NCBI RefSeq assembly: GCF_014656075.1
Contig: NZ_BNBS01000025.1
Coordinates: 1-64,000, forward strand
DNA: 64,000 nt
Source: Streptomyces hydrogenans
GTDB lineage: Bacteria > Actinomycetota > Actinomycetes > Streptomycetales > Streptomycetaceae
Direction: 5' to 3'
Shown: positions 45,514-53,881 of the stretch, in pieces
Numbering within the stretch: the first letter of the stretch is position 1
Layout: each line of letters begins with the position of its first letter
Notes under the pieces: model-generated
Seen by the model: the letters and a program-made list of their open reading frames with translations, nothing else
What the model was told of the DNA's origin: nothing
Database searches by the model: none
Translations under genes and position numbers: made by a program

Positions 45514-46583
45514 GGCGTTTTGTCCGAGGCAGGCGGCCGGGCGGAGCCGTACCGGGCGCGGAGTTCGCCGAGCACTCCGGTGGCGGCGGCCGTCAGAGGG
45601 ACGGCGAGGAGCATGCCGAGGACGCCGGCCACGGAGGCGCCGGCGGTGATCGCCAGCATGACGGCGGCCGGGTGCATCTGGACGGTGCGGCTCTGGACCA
45701 TGGGCTGGAGGACGTTGCCCTCGATGACCTGGACGGCGAGGACGACGCCGAGCACCCAGAGGGCGATGACGAAGCCGCGGTCGGCGAGGGCGACGAGGAC
45801 GGCGACCGCGCCGGAGAGGAAGGCGCCCAGGTACGGGATGTAGGCGGTGACGAAGACGAGCGCGGCGAGCCCGACGGCGCCGGGCACCTGGAGGACGAGC
45901 AGGCCGACGCCGATGAGGACCGCGTCGACGAGGGCGACGAGCGTGGTGCCGCGCATGAAGCCCTCGACGGCCTCGAAGGCGCGCCGGGCCATGGCCTCGG
46001 CGGTGTCGCCGGTGCCGGCCGGAACGAGGGAGCGCAGGGAGCCGGCGGCGCGGTCGGAGTCGCGGAGGAAGAAGAAGATCAGGAGGAGGGCGAGGACGGC
46101 GGTGGCGAGCATCTGCCCGACCACGCTGAGTCCGGAGATCACGCCGGAGGCGGCGGTCCCGCCGAACTTCTCCAGCAGGGTCCTGGCGTTCTCGGCGAGG
46201 TCCTCCAGCGAGGTCCCGGCGGCCCCGAAGTGCTCGGCGATGTCGACGGCGGCCTGCCGCAGCGAGGCGAGGATCTGGTCCCCGGTCTCGATCAGCGCGG
46301 CGACCACGATGTACGTGGCTCCGCCGACGACCACGACCACGGCGAGGACGGTGACGGCGGCGGCGAGGGACTTGCTCACCTTCATCCGCAGCAGCCGCCG
46401 GTAGAGCGGTCCGAGCAGCGCGGTGCCGAGGATGGCGAGCAGCACCGGGGTCACGGCGGCCTTGAAGACGACGCAGAGCCAGATGAAGACGGCGGCGACG
46501 GCCGCGACGAGCAGCACGACGCCGCACCAGGCGGCGAGCTTCCGGGCGGGTTCGGGAAGCAGGGGGGTTCGGCTCGTCTCCAC
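45510..46583 (-). CDS. AI-2E family transporter (357 aa)
   Basis: Start GTG at 46583. About eight hydrophobic helices: LAAWCGVVLLVAAVAAVFIWL, VTPVLLAILGTALLGPLY, AAAVTVLAVVVVVGGATYIV, ATAVLALLLIFFFLRDSD and the C-terminal block ALVFVTAYIPYLGAFLSGAV, VQVIEGNVLQPMVQSRTVQM, HPAAVMLAITAGASVAGVLG that is the hallmark of AI-2E (PerM) permeases. The transported compound is not known and few members move autoinducer-2. Its last base overlaps the stop of the metallo-hydrolase. Confidence 0.92.
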   Translation of the reverse strand: METSRTPLLPEPARKLAAWCGVVLLVAAVAAVFIWLCVVFKAAVTPVLLAILGTALLGPLYRRLLRMKVSKSLAAAVTVLAVVVVVGGATYIVVAALIETGDQILASLRQAAVDIAEHFGAAGTSLEDLAENARTLLEKFGGTAASGVISGLSVVGQMLATAVLALLLIFFFLRDSDRAAGSLRSLVPAGTGDTAEAMARRAFEAVEGFMRGTTLVALVDAVLIGVGLLVLQVPGAVGLAALVFVTAYIPYLGAFLSGAVAVLVALADRGFVIALWVLGVVLAVQVIEGNVLQPMVQSRTVQMHPAAVMLAITAGASVAGVLGMLLAVPLTAAATGVLGELRARYGSARPPASDKTP

Positions 46584-46692
46584 CCGCCCATAAGATCACA
46601 TCAATAGAAGGAAAACGCGGACATGACGGGCCGTCCGGGCGACGGTCCGTCACGTCCTCGCGTTCCCGCGCGCGGGCGTTCCCGCGTTCCCG

Positions 46693-47481
46693 CTACTCGC
46701 CCATCCCGTGGACCGCCGGGATGGTGCCGAGGCGGCCCGCCTGGAAGTCCTCGAAGGCCTGGCGGAGTTCGGCCTGGGTGTTCATCACGAAGGGGCCGTA
46801 GTGGGCCATGGGCTCGCGGATCGGGCGACCGCCGAGGAGGACGACCTCCAGGTCCGGCGTGTGCGAGTCCTGCTTCTCGTCGGCGCGGACGGTCAGCGCG
46901 CCGCCCTGGCCGAAGACGGCGGTCTGGCCGAGGTGGATCGGGCGGTGCTCGGCGCCGACGGTGCCGCGTCCGGCCATGACGTAGGCGAGGCCGTTGAAGT
47001 CCTCGCGCCAGGGCAGGGTGATCTCGGCGCCGGGGCGCAGGGTGGCGTGGATCATCGTGATCGGGGTGTGGGTGATGCCGGGGCCCTGGTGGCCGTCGAG
47101 CTCGCCGGCGATGACGCGGAGCAGCGCGCCGCCGTCGGGGGAGGTGAGGAGCTGGACCTGGCCGCCGCGGATGTCCTGGTAGCGGGGGGCCATCATCTTG
47201 TCGCTCGCGGGCAGGTTGACCCACAGCTGGAGGCCGTGGAAGAGGCCGCCGGACACGACGAGGGACTCCGGCGGGGCCTCGATGTGGAGGAGGCCGGAGC
47301 CGGCGGTCATCCACTGGGTGTCGCCGTTGGTGATGGTGCCGCCGCCGCCGTTGGAGTCCTGGTGGTCGAAGGTGCCGCCCTGGGGGGCCGTGGTGACGGC
47401 GAGCACGGGGCGCGGGGTGGCGTCGGCCGGGGCGACGACGCGCGGCAGGGTGAGCGGGTTCTCGACAGTCACGGCGGGCAT
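46693..47481 (-). CDS. Pirin-family protein with internal deletion (262 aa)
   Basis: Bicupin protein. After MPAVTVENPLTLPRVVAP and VLAVTTAP the chain jumps straight to GGTFDHQDSNGGGGTITNGD, then continues normally (TQWMTAGSGLLHIEAP, GGLFHGLQLWVNLP, MAHYGPFVMNT). Relatives are about 315-325 residues; the roughly 55 missing residues hold the conserved LDPF...HPHRGFETVTY block with two of the iron-binding histidines. The later HIE pair is still present. The frame is intact and the codon use is normal, so this is an in-frame deletion, not a frameshift. The protein may be inactive. ATG at 47481 with GGAGG. Confidence 0.88.
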   Translation of the reverse strand: MPAVTVENPLTLPRVVAPADATPRPVLAVTTAPQGGTFDHQDSNGGGGTITNGDTQWMTAGSGLLHIEAPPESLVVSGGLFHGLQLWVNLPASDKMMAPRYQDIRGGQVQLLTSPDGGALLRVIAGELDGHQGPGITHTPITMIHATLRPGAEITLPWREDFNGLAYVMAGRGTVGAEHRPIHLGQTAVFGQGGALTVRADEKQDSHTPDLEVVLLGGRPIREPMAHYGPFVMNTQAELRQAFEDFQAGRLGTIPAVHGMGE

Positions 47482-47544
47482 GGCGGGACCTCCTTCGTAC
47501 GGCCTGAGGGCTCGGTGGCCTTCGCGGCCTGTCCTCGTACCCTC

Positions 47545-47573
47545 ACTTTAGTTGAATGCTGAACTTCTTGCCA
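47545..47573 (-). promoter_or_regulatory. Pirin promoter with operator-like repeat
   Basis: On the minus strand TGGCAA (plus 47568-47573) and TAAAGT (plus 47545-47550) are 17 bases apart, with the imperfect palindrome AGTTCAGCATTCAACT (plus 47550-47565) filling the spacer. A repressor bound here would block the polymerase. The TTCAACTA piece is shared with the flavin-oxidoreductase promoter. Confidence 0.45.
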
Positions 47574-47636
47574 CCTGGAACGCGGAACGCCCGGGAGGAA
47601 TTCCTCCCGGGCGCCCCCGTACACGTCCAGACTCCG

Positions 47637-48137
47637 TCAGCCGTACATCCGCCGCATCGCGAAGTCCACCATCTGCTCCACGGCCTTCGCGTCGAAGACC
47701 ATCCGGTGGTCGCCCTCCATGTCGAGCACGAAGCCGTAGCCGGTCGGGAGGAGGTCGATCACCTCGGCACCGGTGATCACGAAGTACTTCGACTCCTTGC
47801 CCGCGTACCGCCGCAGCTCCTTGAGCGTGCTGAACATCGGGATCACCGGCTGCTGGGTGTTGTGCAGGGCGAGGAAGCCGGGGTTGTCGCCGCGCGGGCA
47901 GTAGACCTTCGAGGTCGCGAAGATCTGCTGGAAGTCCTCGGCCGCCAGGGTGCCGGTGGTGAAGGCGCGTACGGCGTCGGCGAGCGAGGGCGGCGAGGGC
48001 TCGGGATACAGCGGGGCCTGCTGCTGGCCGTACCCGCCGGGAACCCCGCCCTGCATGCCGTTCGGCATCCCGCCCTGCATGCCCCCGGGCATCCCGTACT
48101 GCTGCTGCGCACCCGGATTCTGCTCGTAGCCGTACAT
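47637..48137 (-). CDS. SseB-family protein with Gly/Met/Gln-rich N-terminus (166 aa)
   Basis: Residues 1-45 are a flexible low-complexity tail with GGMQGGMPNGMQGG repeats and several Gln. Residues 55-166 form one SseB-like domain (LADAVRAFTTGTLAAEDFQQIF, SKVYCPRGDNPGFLALHNTQQ, VIPMFSTLKELRRY, YFVITGAEVIDLLPTGYGFVLD). The domain is of unknown function in streptomycetes. The ATG at 48137 is the first consistent with the glycine-rich tail; the frame upstream has no ribosome site. Confidence 0.85.
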   Translation of the reverse strand: MYGYEQNPGAQQQYGMPGGMQGGMPNGMQGGVPGGYGQQQAPLYPEPSPPSLADAVRAFTTGTLAAEDFQQIFATSKVYCPRGDNPGFLALHNTQQPVIPMFSTLKELRRYAGKESKYFVITGAEVIDLLPTGYGFVLDMEGDHRMVFDAKAVEQMVDFAMRRMYG

Positions 48138-48190
48138 GGGCCCTGAGCCTACTGCGTCACAGATCGCCCGGTAGGGGTTGCTCTTATTAC

Positions 48191-48234
48191 CGGTGGGTAG
48201 CATCATCGTAGAGAAGAGTGCGCTACCCGTGAGT
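48191..48234 (+). promoter_or_regulatory. Inverted repeat upstream of the acyl-CoA dehydrogenase
   Basis: GGGTAGC (48195-48201) and GCTACCC (48222-48228) form an inverted pair in an AT-richer stretch (TTATTACC...CATCATCGTAGAG) between the divergent sseB and dehydrogenase genes. A TetR-type fatty-acid regulator is conceivable; nothing in the window names it. Confidence 0.35.
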
Positions 48235-48292
48235 AGGAAGCGGGTCGCCCTCGGTACGAGGAACCCTCCCCGATCTTTACGGAGCCGTCGCC

Positions 48293-50122
48293 ATGGGGCA
48301 CTACAAGTCGAATCTCCGCGACATCGAGTTCAACCTCTTCGAGGTGCTCGGCCGCGACAAGGTGTACGGCACCGGTCCGTTCGAGGAGATGGACGTCGAG
48401 ACCGCCAAGAGCATCCTCGACGAGATCCGCCGCCTCGCCGAGAACGAGCTGGCCGAGTCCTTCGCCGACGCCGACCGCAACCCGCCGGTCTTCGACCCGG
48501 AGACCAACACGGCCCCGGTCCCGGCCACCTTCAAGGCCAGCTACAACGCCTTCATGGAGTCCGAGTACTGGCGCCTCGGCATCCCCGAGGAGATCGGCGG
48601 CACCGTCTCCCCGCGCTCCCTGATCTGGGCCTACGCGGAGCTGCTCCTCGGCTCCAACCCGGCCATCTGGATGTACTCCTCCGGCCCCGCCTTCGCCGGC
48701 ATCCTCTACACCGAGGGCAACGAGCAGCAGAAGAAGGCCGCCCAGATCGCCGTCGAGCGGCGCTGGGGCTCCACCATGGTCCTCACCGAGCCCGACGCCG
48801 GCTCGGACGTCGGCGCCGGCCGCACCAAGGCCGTCCAGCAGGAGGACGGCTCCTGGCACATCGAGGGCGTCAAGCGCTTCATCACCAGCGGTGAGCACGA
48901 CATGGAGGAGAACATCCTCCACTACGTCCTCGCCCGCCCCGAGGGCGCCGGCCCCGGCACCAAGGGCCTGAGCCTCTTCCTCGTCCCGAAGTACGAGTTC
49001 GACTGGGAGACCGGCGAGCTCGGCGCCCGCAACGGCGCCTACGCCACCAACGTCGAGCACAAGATGGGCCTCAAGGCGTCCAACACGTGCGAGATGACCT
49101 TCGGCGACAAGCACCCCGCCAAGGGCTGGCTCATCGGCGACAAGCACGACGGCATCCGCCAGATGTTCCTCATCATCGAGTTCGCCCGCATGATGGTCGG
49201 CACGAAGGCGATCTCCACCCTCTCCACGGGCTACCTCAACGCCCTGGAGTACGCCAAGGAGCGCGTCCAGGGCACCGACCTGGCCGACTTCATGGACAAG
49301 GCCGCGCCCAAGGTCACCATCACCCACCACCCCGACGTGCGCCGCTCGCTGATGACGCAGAAGGCGTACGCCGAGGGCATGCGCTCCCTCGTCCTCTACA
49401 CGGCCACCGTGCAGGACGCGATCCAGCTCAAGGAGGCGGCGGGCGAGGACGCGAAGGCGCTCCACGGCCTCAACGACCTGCTCCTGCCGATCGTGAAGGG
49501 CTACGGCTCCGAGAAGGGCTACGAGCAGCTCGCGCAGTCGCTCCAGACCTTCGGCGGCTCCGGCTTCCTCCAGGAGTACCCGATCGAGCAGTACATCCGG
49601 GACTCCAAGATCGACACCCTCTACGAGGGCACCACCGCCATCCAGGGCCAGGACTTCTTCTTCCGGAAGATCGTCCGCGACCAGGGCGCCGCGCTGAACA
49701 CCCTCTCCGAGGAGATCAAGAAGTTCCTCGCGGTCGGCACCGGCGGCGAGGAGCTGGCCGGCGCCCGCGACGCGCTCGCCAAGGCGGCCGTCGACCTGGA
49801 GGCGATCGTCGGCAAGATGATCACCGACCTCACCGCCACCGGCGAGGACGTCAAGAACATCTACAAGGTCGGCCTCAACACCACCCGCCTGCTCATGGTC
49901 TCCGGCGACGTCGTCGTCGGCTACCTGCTGCTGCGCGGTGCCGCCGTCGCCGCGGAGAAGCTGGCCGCGGGCGCCTCCGGCAAGGATGTCGCCTTCTACC
50001 AGGGCAAGATCGCCGCCGCGAAGTTCTTCGCCGCGAACGTCCTGCCCGGCGTCTCCACCGAGCGCCTCCTCGCCGACGGCGTGGACCGCGGCCTGATGGA
50101 CCTGGACGAGGCCGCGTTCTAA
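48293..50122 (+). CDS. Acyl-CoA dehydrogenase (609 aa)
   Basis: FAD-dependent enzyme of beta-oxidation. Flavin/substrate-binding motifs [17 protein letters not shown] and FITSGEHDM, then [21 protein letters not shown] and the conserved [14 protein letters not shown] at about residues 445-458 with the catalytic glutamate region. Residues beyond 470 are an extra helical C-terminal domain ([20 protein letters not shown]), giving the long ~600-residue class. ATG at 48293. Chain-length specificity cannot be told. A hairpin with a T-run follows. Confidence 0.94.
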   Translation: MGHYKSNLRDIEFNLFEVLGRDKVYGTGPFEEMDVETAKSILDEIRRLAENELAESFADADRNPPVFDPETNTAPVPATFKASYNAFMESEYWRLGIPEEIGGTVSPRSLIWAYAELLLGSNPAIWMYSSGPAFAGILYTEGNEQQKKAAQIAVERRWGSTMVLTEPDAGSDVGAGRTKAVQQEDGSWHIEGVKRFITSGEHDMEENILHYVLARPEGAGPGTKGLSLFLVPKYEFDWETGELGARNGAYATNVEHKMGLKASNTCEMTFGDKHPAKGWLIGDKHDGIRQMFLIIEFARMMVGTKAISTLSTGYLNALEYAKERVQGTDLADFMDKAAPKVTITHHPDVRRSLMTQKAYAEGMRSLVLYTATVQDAIQLKEAAGEDAKALHGLNDLLLPIVKGYGSEKGYEQLAQSLQTFGGSGFLQEYPIEQYIRDSKIDTLYEGTTAIQGQDFFFRKIVRDQGAALNTLSEEIKKFLAVGTGGEELAGARDALAKAAVDLEAIVGKMITDLTATGEDVKNIYKVGLNTTRLLMVSGDVVVGYLLLRGAAVAAEKLAAGASGKDVAFYQGKIAAAKFFAANVLPGVSTERLLADGVDRGLMDLDEAAF

Positions 50123-50143
50123 CCGACGCGCCTGGTCCATACC

Positions 50144-50187
50144 GGAACGGCCCGTCCCCGGGGAGGGGGGCGGGCCGTTCCCCCTTT
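50144..50187 (+). terminator. Acyl-CoA dehydrogenase terminator with T-run
   Basis: GGAACGGCCCG(T)CCCC (50144-50159) pairs with GGGGCGGGCCGTTCC (50167-50181), one bulged T, followed by CCCCTTTT. The T-run makes this one of the more classical terminators in the window. Confidence 0.85.
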
Positions 50188-50190
50188 TCC

Positions 50191-50345
50191 CGGCGGGCTC
50201 CGTTCGCACCCGGGGTTCTCCCGGCGGGCTCTGCTCGTTCCCGGGGTTCTCCCGGCAGACTGCGCTCACCCCCCCCCGGGGTTCTCTCGGCAGGCTCTGC
50301 CCGTCCCCGGGGTCTCCCGGCGGGCTCCGCCCATTCCTCCCCCTC
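50191..50345. repeat. 31-bp tandem repeat array
   Basis: About four and a half units of CGGCGGGCTCYGYTCGTTCC followed by CGGGGTTCTCC, starting at 50191, 50222, 50253, 50288 and 50319 (periods 31, 31, 35, 31). It fills most of the 288-base gap before the aminopeptidase; no gene is seen there. Confidence 0.88.
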
Positions 50346-50410
50346 CCCCCTCCCCCCGAGGCCGTCACGCACCGGAAAGGGGCTCCGGCGGGCTGCGTAA
50401 GGTGGGACGC

Positions 50411-51718
50411 ATGAGCAGCGCAGCTTCCCGACCGGCGTCCGCACCCTTCGGCCCCGGCCACACCGATGACCTGATGTCCTTCCTCGCGGCCTCCCCGTCG
50501 CCGTACCACGCGGTGGCCAACGCCGCGGAGCGGCTGGAGAAGGCGGGCTTCCGCCGGGTCGAGGAGACCGCGGCGTGGGACGGGACGAGCGGCGGGAAGT
50601 TCGTGACCCGCGGCGGCGCGATCATCGCCTGGTACGTGCCCGAGGGCGCCGCCCCGCACACCCCGTACCGGATCGTCGGCGCCCACACCGACTCCCCCAA
50701 CCTGCGCGTCAAGCCCCGCCCCGACATGGGCAACCAGGGCTGGCGGCAGATCGCCGTGGAGATCTACGGCGGCACCCTCCTCAACACCTGGCTCGACCGC
50801 GACCTCGGCCTCGCCGGCCGCCTCACCCTGCGCGACGGCAGCCACCGCCTCGTCAACGTCGACCGGCCGCTGCTGCGCGTCCCGCAGCTCGCCATCCACC
50901 TCGACCGCTCCGCCAACGACGGGCTCAAGCTGGACCGCCAGCGCCACATGCAGCCCGTGTGGGGCACCGGCGAGGTCCGCGAGGGCGACCTGGTGGAGTT
51001 CGTCGCGGACGAGGCCGGTGTGGACGCCGAGGACATCGCCGGCTGGGACCTCATGGTCCACGCGGTCGACGCCCCCGCCTACCTCGGCCGCGACCGCGAG
51101 CTCGTCGCCGGCCCGCGCATGGACAACCTGCTGTCCGTGCACGCCGCCGTCGCCGCGCTCACCGCCGTCGCCGGCCGCGACGACCTCCCGTACATCCCCG
51201 TCCTCGCCGCCTTCGACCACGAGGAGAACGGCTCCGAGGCCGACACCGGCGCCCAGGGCCCCCTCCTCGGCACCGTCCTGGAGCGCTCCGTCTACGCCCG
51301 CGGCGGCGGCTACGAGGACCGCGCCCGCGCCTTCGCCGGCACGGTCTGCCTCTCCTCCGACACCGGCCACGCCGTCCACCCCAACTACGCGGAGCGGCAC
51401 GACCCGACGCACCACCCGCGCGTCAACGGCGGCCCGATCCTCAAGGTCAACGTCAACCAGCGCTACGCCACCGACGGCACCGGCCGCGCGATCTTCGCCG
51501 CCGCGTGCGAGAAGGCGGGCGTGCCGTGGCAGTCGTTCGTCTCCAGCAACGACATGCCCTGCGGCACCACGATCGGCCCGATCACGGCCGCCCGCCACGG
51601 CATCACCACCGTCGACATCGGCGTCGCGATCCTCTCCATGCACAGCGCCCGCGAACTCTGCGGCGCCGAGGACCCCTACCTCCTCGCCAACGCCCTGGTG
51701 GCGTTCCTGGAGGGCTGA
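50411..51718 (+). CDS. M18 family aminopeptidase (435 aa)
   Basis: Zinc metallopeptidase releasing N-terminal residues. Metal-binding and catalytic elements are present: IVGAHTDSPNLRVKP (His and Asp), AAFDHEENGSEADTGAQG (Glu pair), LSSDTGHAVHPNY (Asp) and the C-terminal HSARELCGAEDP (His). The length fits M18/DAP peptidases (about 430). ATG at 50411 is preferred over an upstream GTG because the family starts with the short Ser/Ala leader seen here. Cytoplasmic, no signal peptide. Confidence 0.92.
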   Translation: MSSAASRPASAPFGPGHTDDLMSFLAASPSPYHAVANAAERLEKAGFRRVEETAAWDGTSGGKFVTRGGAIIAWYVPEGAAPHTPYRIVGAHTDSPNLRVKPRPDMGNQGWRQIAVEIYGGTLLNTWLDRDLGLAGRLTLRDGSHRLVNVDRPLLRVPQLAIHLDRSANDGLKLDRQRHMQPVWGTGEVREGDLVEFVADEAGVDAEDIAGWDLMVHAVDAPAYLGRDRELVAGPRMDNLLSVHAAVAALTAVAGRDDLPYIPVLAAFDHEENGSEADTGAQGPLLGTVLERSVYARGGGYEDRARAFAGTVCLSSDTGHAVHPNYAERHDPTHHPRVNGGPILKVNVNQRYATDGTGRAIFAAACEKAGVPWQSFVSSNDMPCGTTIGPITAARHGITTVDIGVAILSMHSARELCGAEDPYLLANALVAFLEG

Positions 51719-51725
51719 GCCCGTA

Positions 51726-51767
51726 CGCGAAGGGCCCCGCACGCCGTGGCGTGCGGGGCCCTTCGCG
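51726..51767. terminator. Bidirectional terminator, M18 peptidase / NHL gene
   Basis: A 20-base arm CGCGAAGGGCCCCGCACGCC (51726-51745) pairs perfectly with 51748-51767. The apparent 2-base loop must open by a pair or two. It serves both convergent genes. Confidence 0.9.
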
Positions 51768-51780
51768 TTACGCGGCCGGG

Positions 51781-53592
51781 TCAGGCGTCCAGCCCCGCCA
51801 GGATCAGCGGGAGGCGGGTCGCGCCCTCGGCGGTGAGCTTCACCGGGACGCCCCAGTCCTGCTGGTGGACGTGGCAGGCCGGGTACTCGTTGGCCGGGTC
51901 GTCGTCGCAGGACGCGGCCATCGCGGAGACGTGCAGAACGCCTTCGGTGAGGGCCGGGTTCAGCTCCAGGTCGCGGAAGAGGTCCGTGCCCGTGCCCTCG
52001 CCGGAGAGCAGCAGCTCCGGCGGGGTGGACGAGACCAGGAGCCGGGTCGAGGGGCCGTACCGCTCGTCCAGCTTCTGGCCCGTGGGCGCGTGGAAGACGA
52101 CGTCCAGGCGGAAGGCGCCGGGCGCGACCTCGGTCGCCTCGCGCTTCGTGCGGTGCGCGACCGCCTCCACCCGCACGGCCTCCTCGGGGAGGCGCAGCCG
52201 GGTGAGGCGGTGGCGGGCCGACTCGACGACGACGATGTCCTCGCCGACGAGGACCGCGTCGCTGGGCTCGCGCAGGTCCGTGGCGAGGGTGGTGACCTCG
52301 CCGGTGGCCGGGTCGTAGCGGCGCAGGGCGTGGTTGTACGTGTCGGAGACCGCGACCGAGCCGTCGGGCAGGGCCGTCACGCCGAGCGGGTGCTGGAAGA
52401 GCGCCTGGTCGGCGGCGCCGTCCCGGTGCCCGAAGTCGAAGAGGCCGGTGCCGACGGCCGTGTGGACGTGCCCGTCGGTGTCGACGTACCGCAGCGCGCT
52501 GGTCTCCGAGTCGGCGATCCACAGCCGGTCCGGGGTGGCGGCGAGCCCGGACGGCTGCGCGAACCACGCCTCGGCACCGGGCCCGTCGACCAGCCCCTCG
52601 TTCGTGGTGCCGGCCGCGACCTCGACGGTCCCGGACTCGGGGTCGTACGTCCAGATCTGGTGCACGCCGGCCATCGCGATCCACACCTTGCCCTGCCACC
52701 AGGCGACGTCCCACGGCGAGGACAGGTCCACGCCGAGCGCGGGCCCGGAGGTCGGAGACCCCTGCCACCACTGCCTGCCGGTGCCCGCGATCCGCTCGAC
52801 CGCGCCGGTCGCCGGGTCGAAGCGCTGGAGCGAGTGGTGCACGGTGTCCGCGACGACGACCGTGCCGTCCGGCAGCAGCGCCAGCCCCTGCGGCTCGCGG
52901 AAGACGCCCTCGCCGCCGATCCGCCGCACCACGGTCTCGCCGTCGGCGGCCAGCTCGACCAGCTGGTGCCGGGTGGTGTCGGAGACCAGGAGGTTGCCGT
53001 CCGGGAGGACGACGGCCTTCCCCGGGAAGCGGAGGTCGGTCGCGACCGGCTCCGGCGGCACGTACGGCCCGTCGCCGCGCCGCAGCGTCCCCTTGGCCGC
53101 GTGCTCGGCCTCCAGCTCCTCCACCAGCGTCCGGATCGCGTTGGCGTGCCCCTCACCGGCGTGCTGGGCGACGACGTACCCCTCGGGGTCGATCACGACG
53201 AGCGTCGGCCAGGCGCGGACGGCGTACTGCTTCCAGGTCGCCAGCTCCGGGTCGTCGAGCACCGGGTGGTGCACCTCGTACCGCTCCACGGCGTCGACGA
53301 CCGCCTGGTGCTCCGCCTCGTGCACGAACTTCGGCGAGTGCACGCCCACGATGACGAGCGTGTCCCGGTGCTTCTCCTCCAGCTCCCGCAGCTCGTCGAG
53401 GACGTGCAGGCAGTTGATGCAGCAGAAGGTCCAAAAATCGAGGATCAATGTGCGACCTCGGAAGTCGGCGAGCTTCAGGTCCTTCCCGCCGGTGTTGATC
53501 CAGCCGCCCTTGCCGATCAGCTCGGGGGCACGGACGCGGGCGCGGGAACGGGGGGCGGGCGCGGGGGTGGGCGCCGGGGCAGCGTCGTTCAT
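51781..53592 (-). CDS. Thioredoxin-fold / NHL-repeat protein, NHLRC2-like (603 aa)
   Basis: Residues 25-160 are a thioredoxin-like domain with FWTFCCINCLHVLDEL (CxxC-type site) and YAVRAWPTLVVIDPEG (cis-proline region). Residues 190-500 are an NHL beta-propeller (FPGKAVVLPDGNLLVSDTTRH, LPDGTVVVADTVHHSLQRFD, HPLGVTALPDGSVAVSDTYNH), and a C-terminal beta domain ends in CHVHQQDWGVPV. The architecture matches human NHLRC2 and bacterial relatives; function unknown. The codons around 53430-53460 (ACA, TTG, GAT, TTT) are unusual for this genome, and a decayed second copy of the 5' end lies at 55,505-55,612, so this gene was probably the target of the adjacent integrase. Confidence 0.9.
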   Translation of the reverse strand: MNDAAPAPTPAPAPRSRARVRAPELIGKGGWINTGGKDLKLADFRGRTLILDFWTFCCINCLHVLDELRELEEKHRDTLVIVGVHSPKFVHEAEHQAVVDAVERYEVHHPVLDDPELATWKQYAVRAWPTLVVIDPEGYVVAQHAGEGHANAIRTLVEELEAEHAAKGTLRRGDGPYVPPEPVATDLRFPGKAVVLPDGNLLVSDTTRHQLVELAADGETVVRRIGGEGVFREPQGLALLPDGTVVVADTVHHSLQRFDPATGAVERIAGTGRQWWQGSPTSGPALGVDLSSPWDVAWWQGKVWIAMAGVHQIWTYDPESGTVEVAAGTTNEGLVDGPGAEAWFAQPSGLAATPDRLWIADSETSALRYVDTDGHVHTAVGTGLFDFGHRDGAADQALFQHPLGVTALPDGSVAVSDTYNHALRRYDPATGEVTTLATDLREPSDAVLVGEDIVVVESARHRLTRLRLPEEAVRVEAVAHRTKREATEVAPGAFRLDVVFHAPTGQKLDERYGPSTRLLVSSTPPELLLSGEGTGTDLFRDLELNPALTEGVLHVSAMAASCDDDPANEYPACHVHQQDWGVPVKLTAEGATRLPLILAGLDA

Positions 53593-53881
53593 CCTTCAAG
53601 CTTGCCATTGGCCCATGAACGGCCGATCACAGCCACACGACGCGGGTCACCTCCGCGAGCGGCACGAGCCTTTTCCTGCCTCCTGCCCTGGGGGCCAGAG
53701 AAGCACCACGGCTCGCTTACGGCGCTCGCCCGGCGACTCGGCAGGATCCTCGTAGTCGCCGGTCACGTCGTGCGGGCTGCCCATGCGCCCCGCCACGTCC
53801 GCGCCGGAGGAAGACGTTGCAGGCGCTCACGTTCGTCGTGTCACCCCCGGCACGGGCGCGGGCCCGCACCCTCTTCGACCG
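53593..53881. other. Gap between the NHL gene and the serine recombinase
   Basis: Contains the NHL ribosome site (GAAGG just before its ATG) and otherwise no gene I can support. A 45-codon minus-strand frame (53647-53784, starting MGSPHDVTGDYED) follows the recombinase on the same strand and could be a small excision factor, but its ribosome site is weak. This is probably the left part of the integrated element. Confidence 0.45.

Noticed and set aside
46584-46692. Promoter in the gap between the AI-2E and pirin genes
   Set aside because: AT-rich patch (ATTGATGTGATCTTATG on the minus strand) is suggestive, but several -10 choices fit and none has a good -35.
50191-50345. CRISPR-like array
   Set aside because: Units are contiguous without unique spacers and no cas gene is near; it is a simple tandem repeat.
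53647-53784. 45-codon minus-strand frame after the recombinase, possible excision factor
   Set aside because: Weak ribosome site and no recognisable family; mentioned under the gap but not called as a gene.
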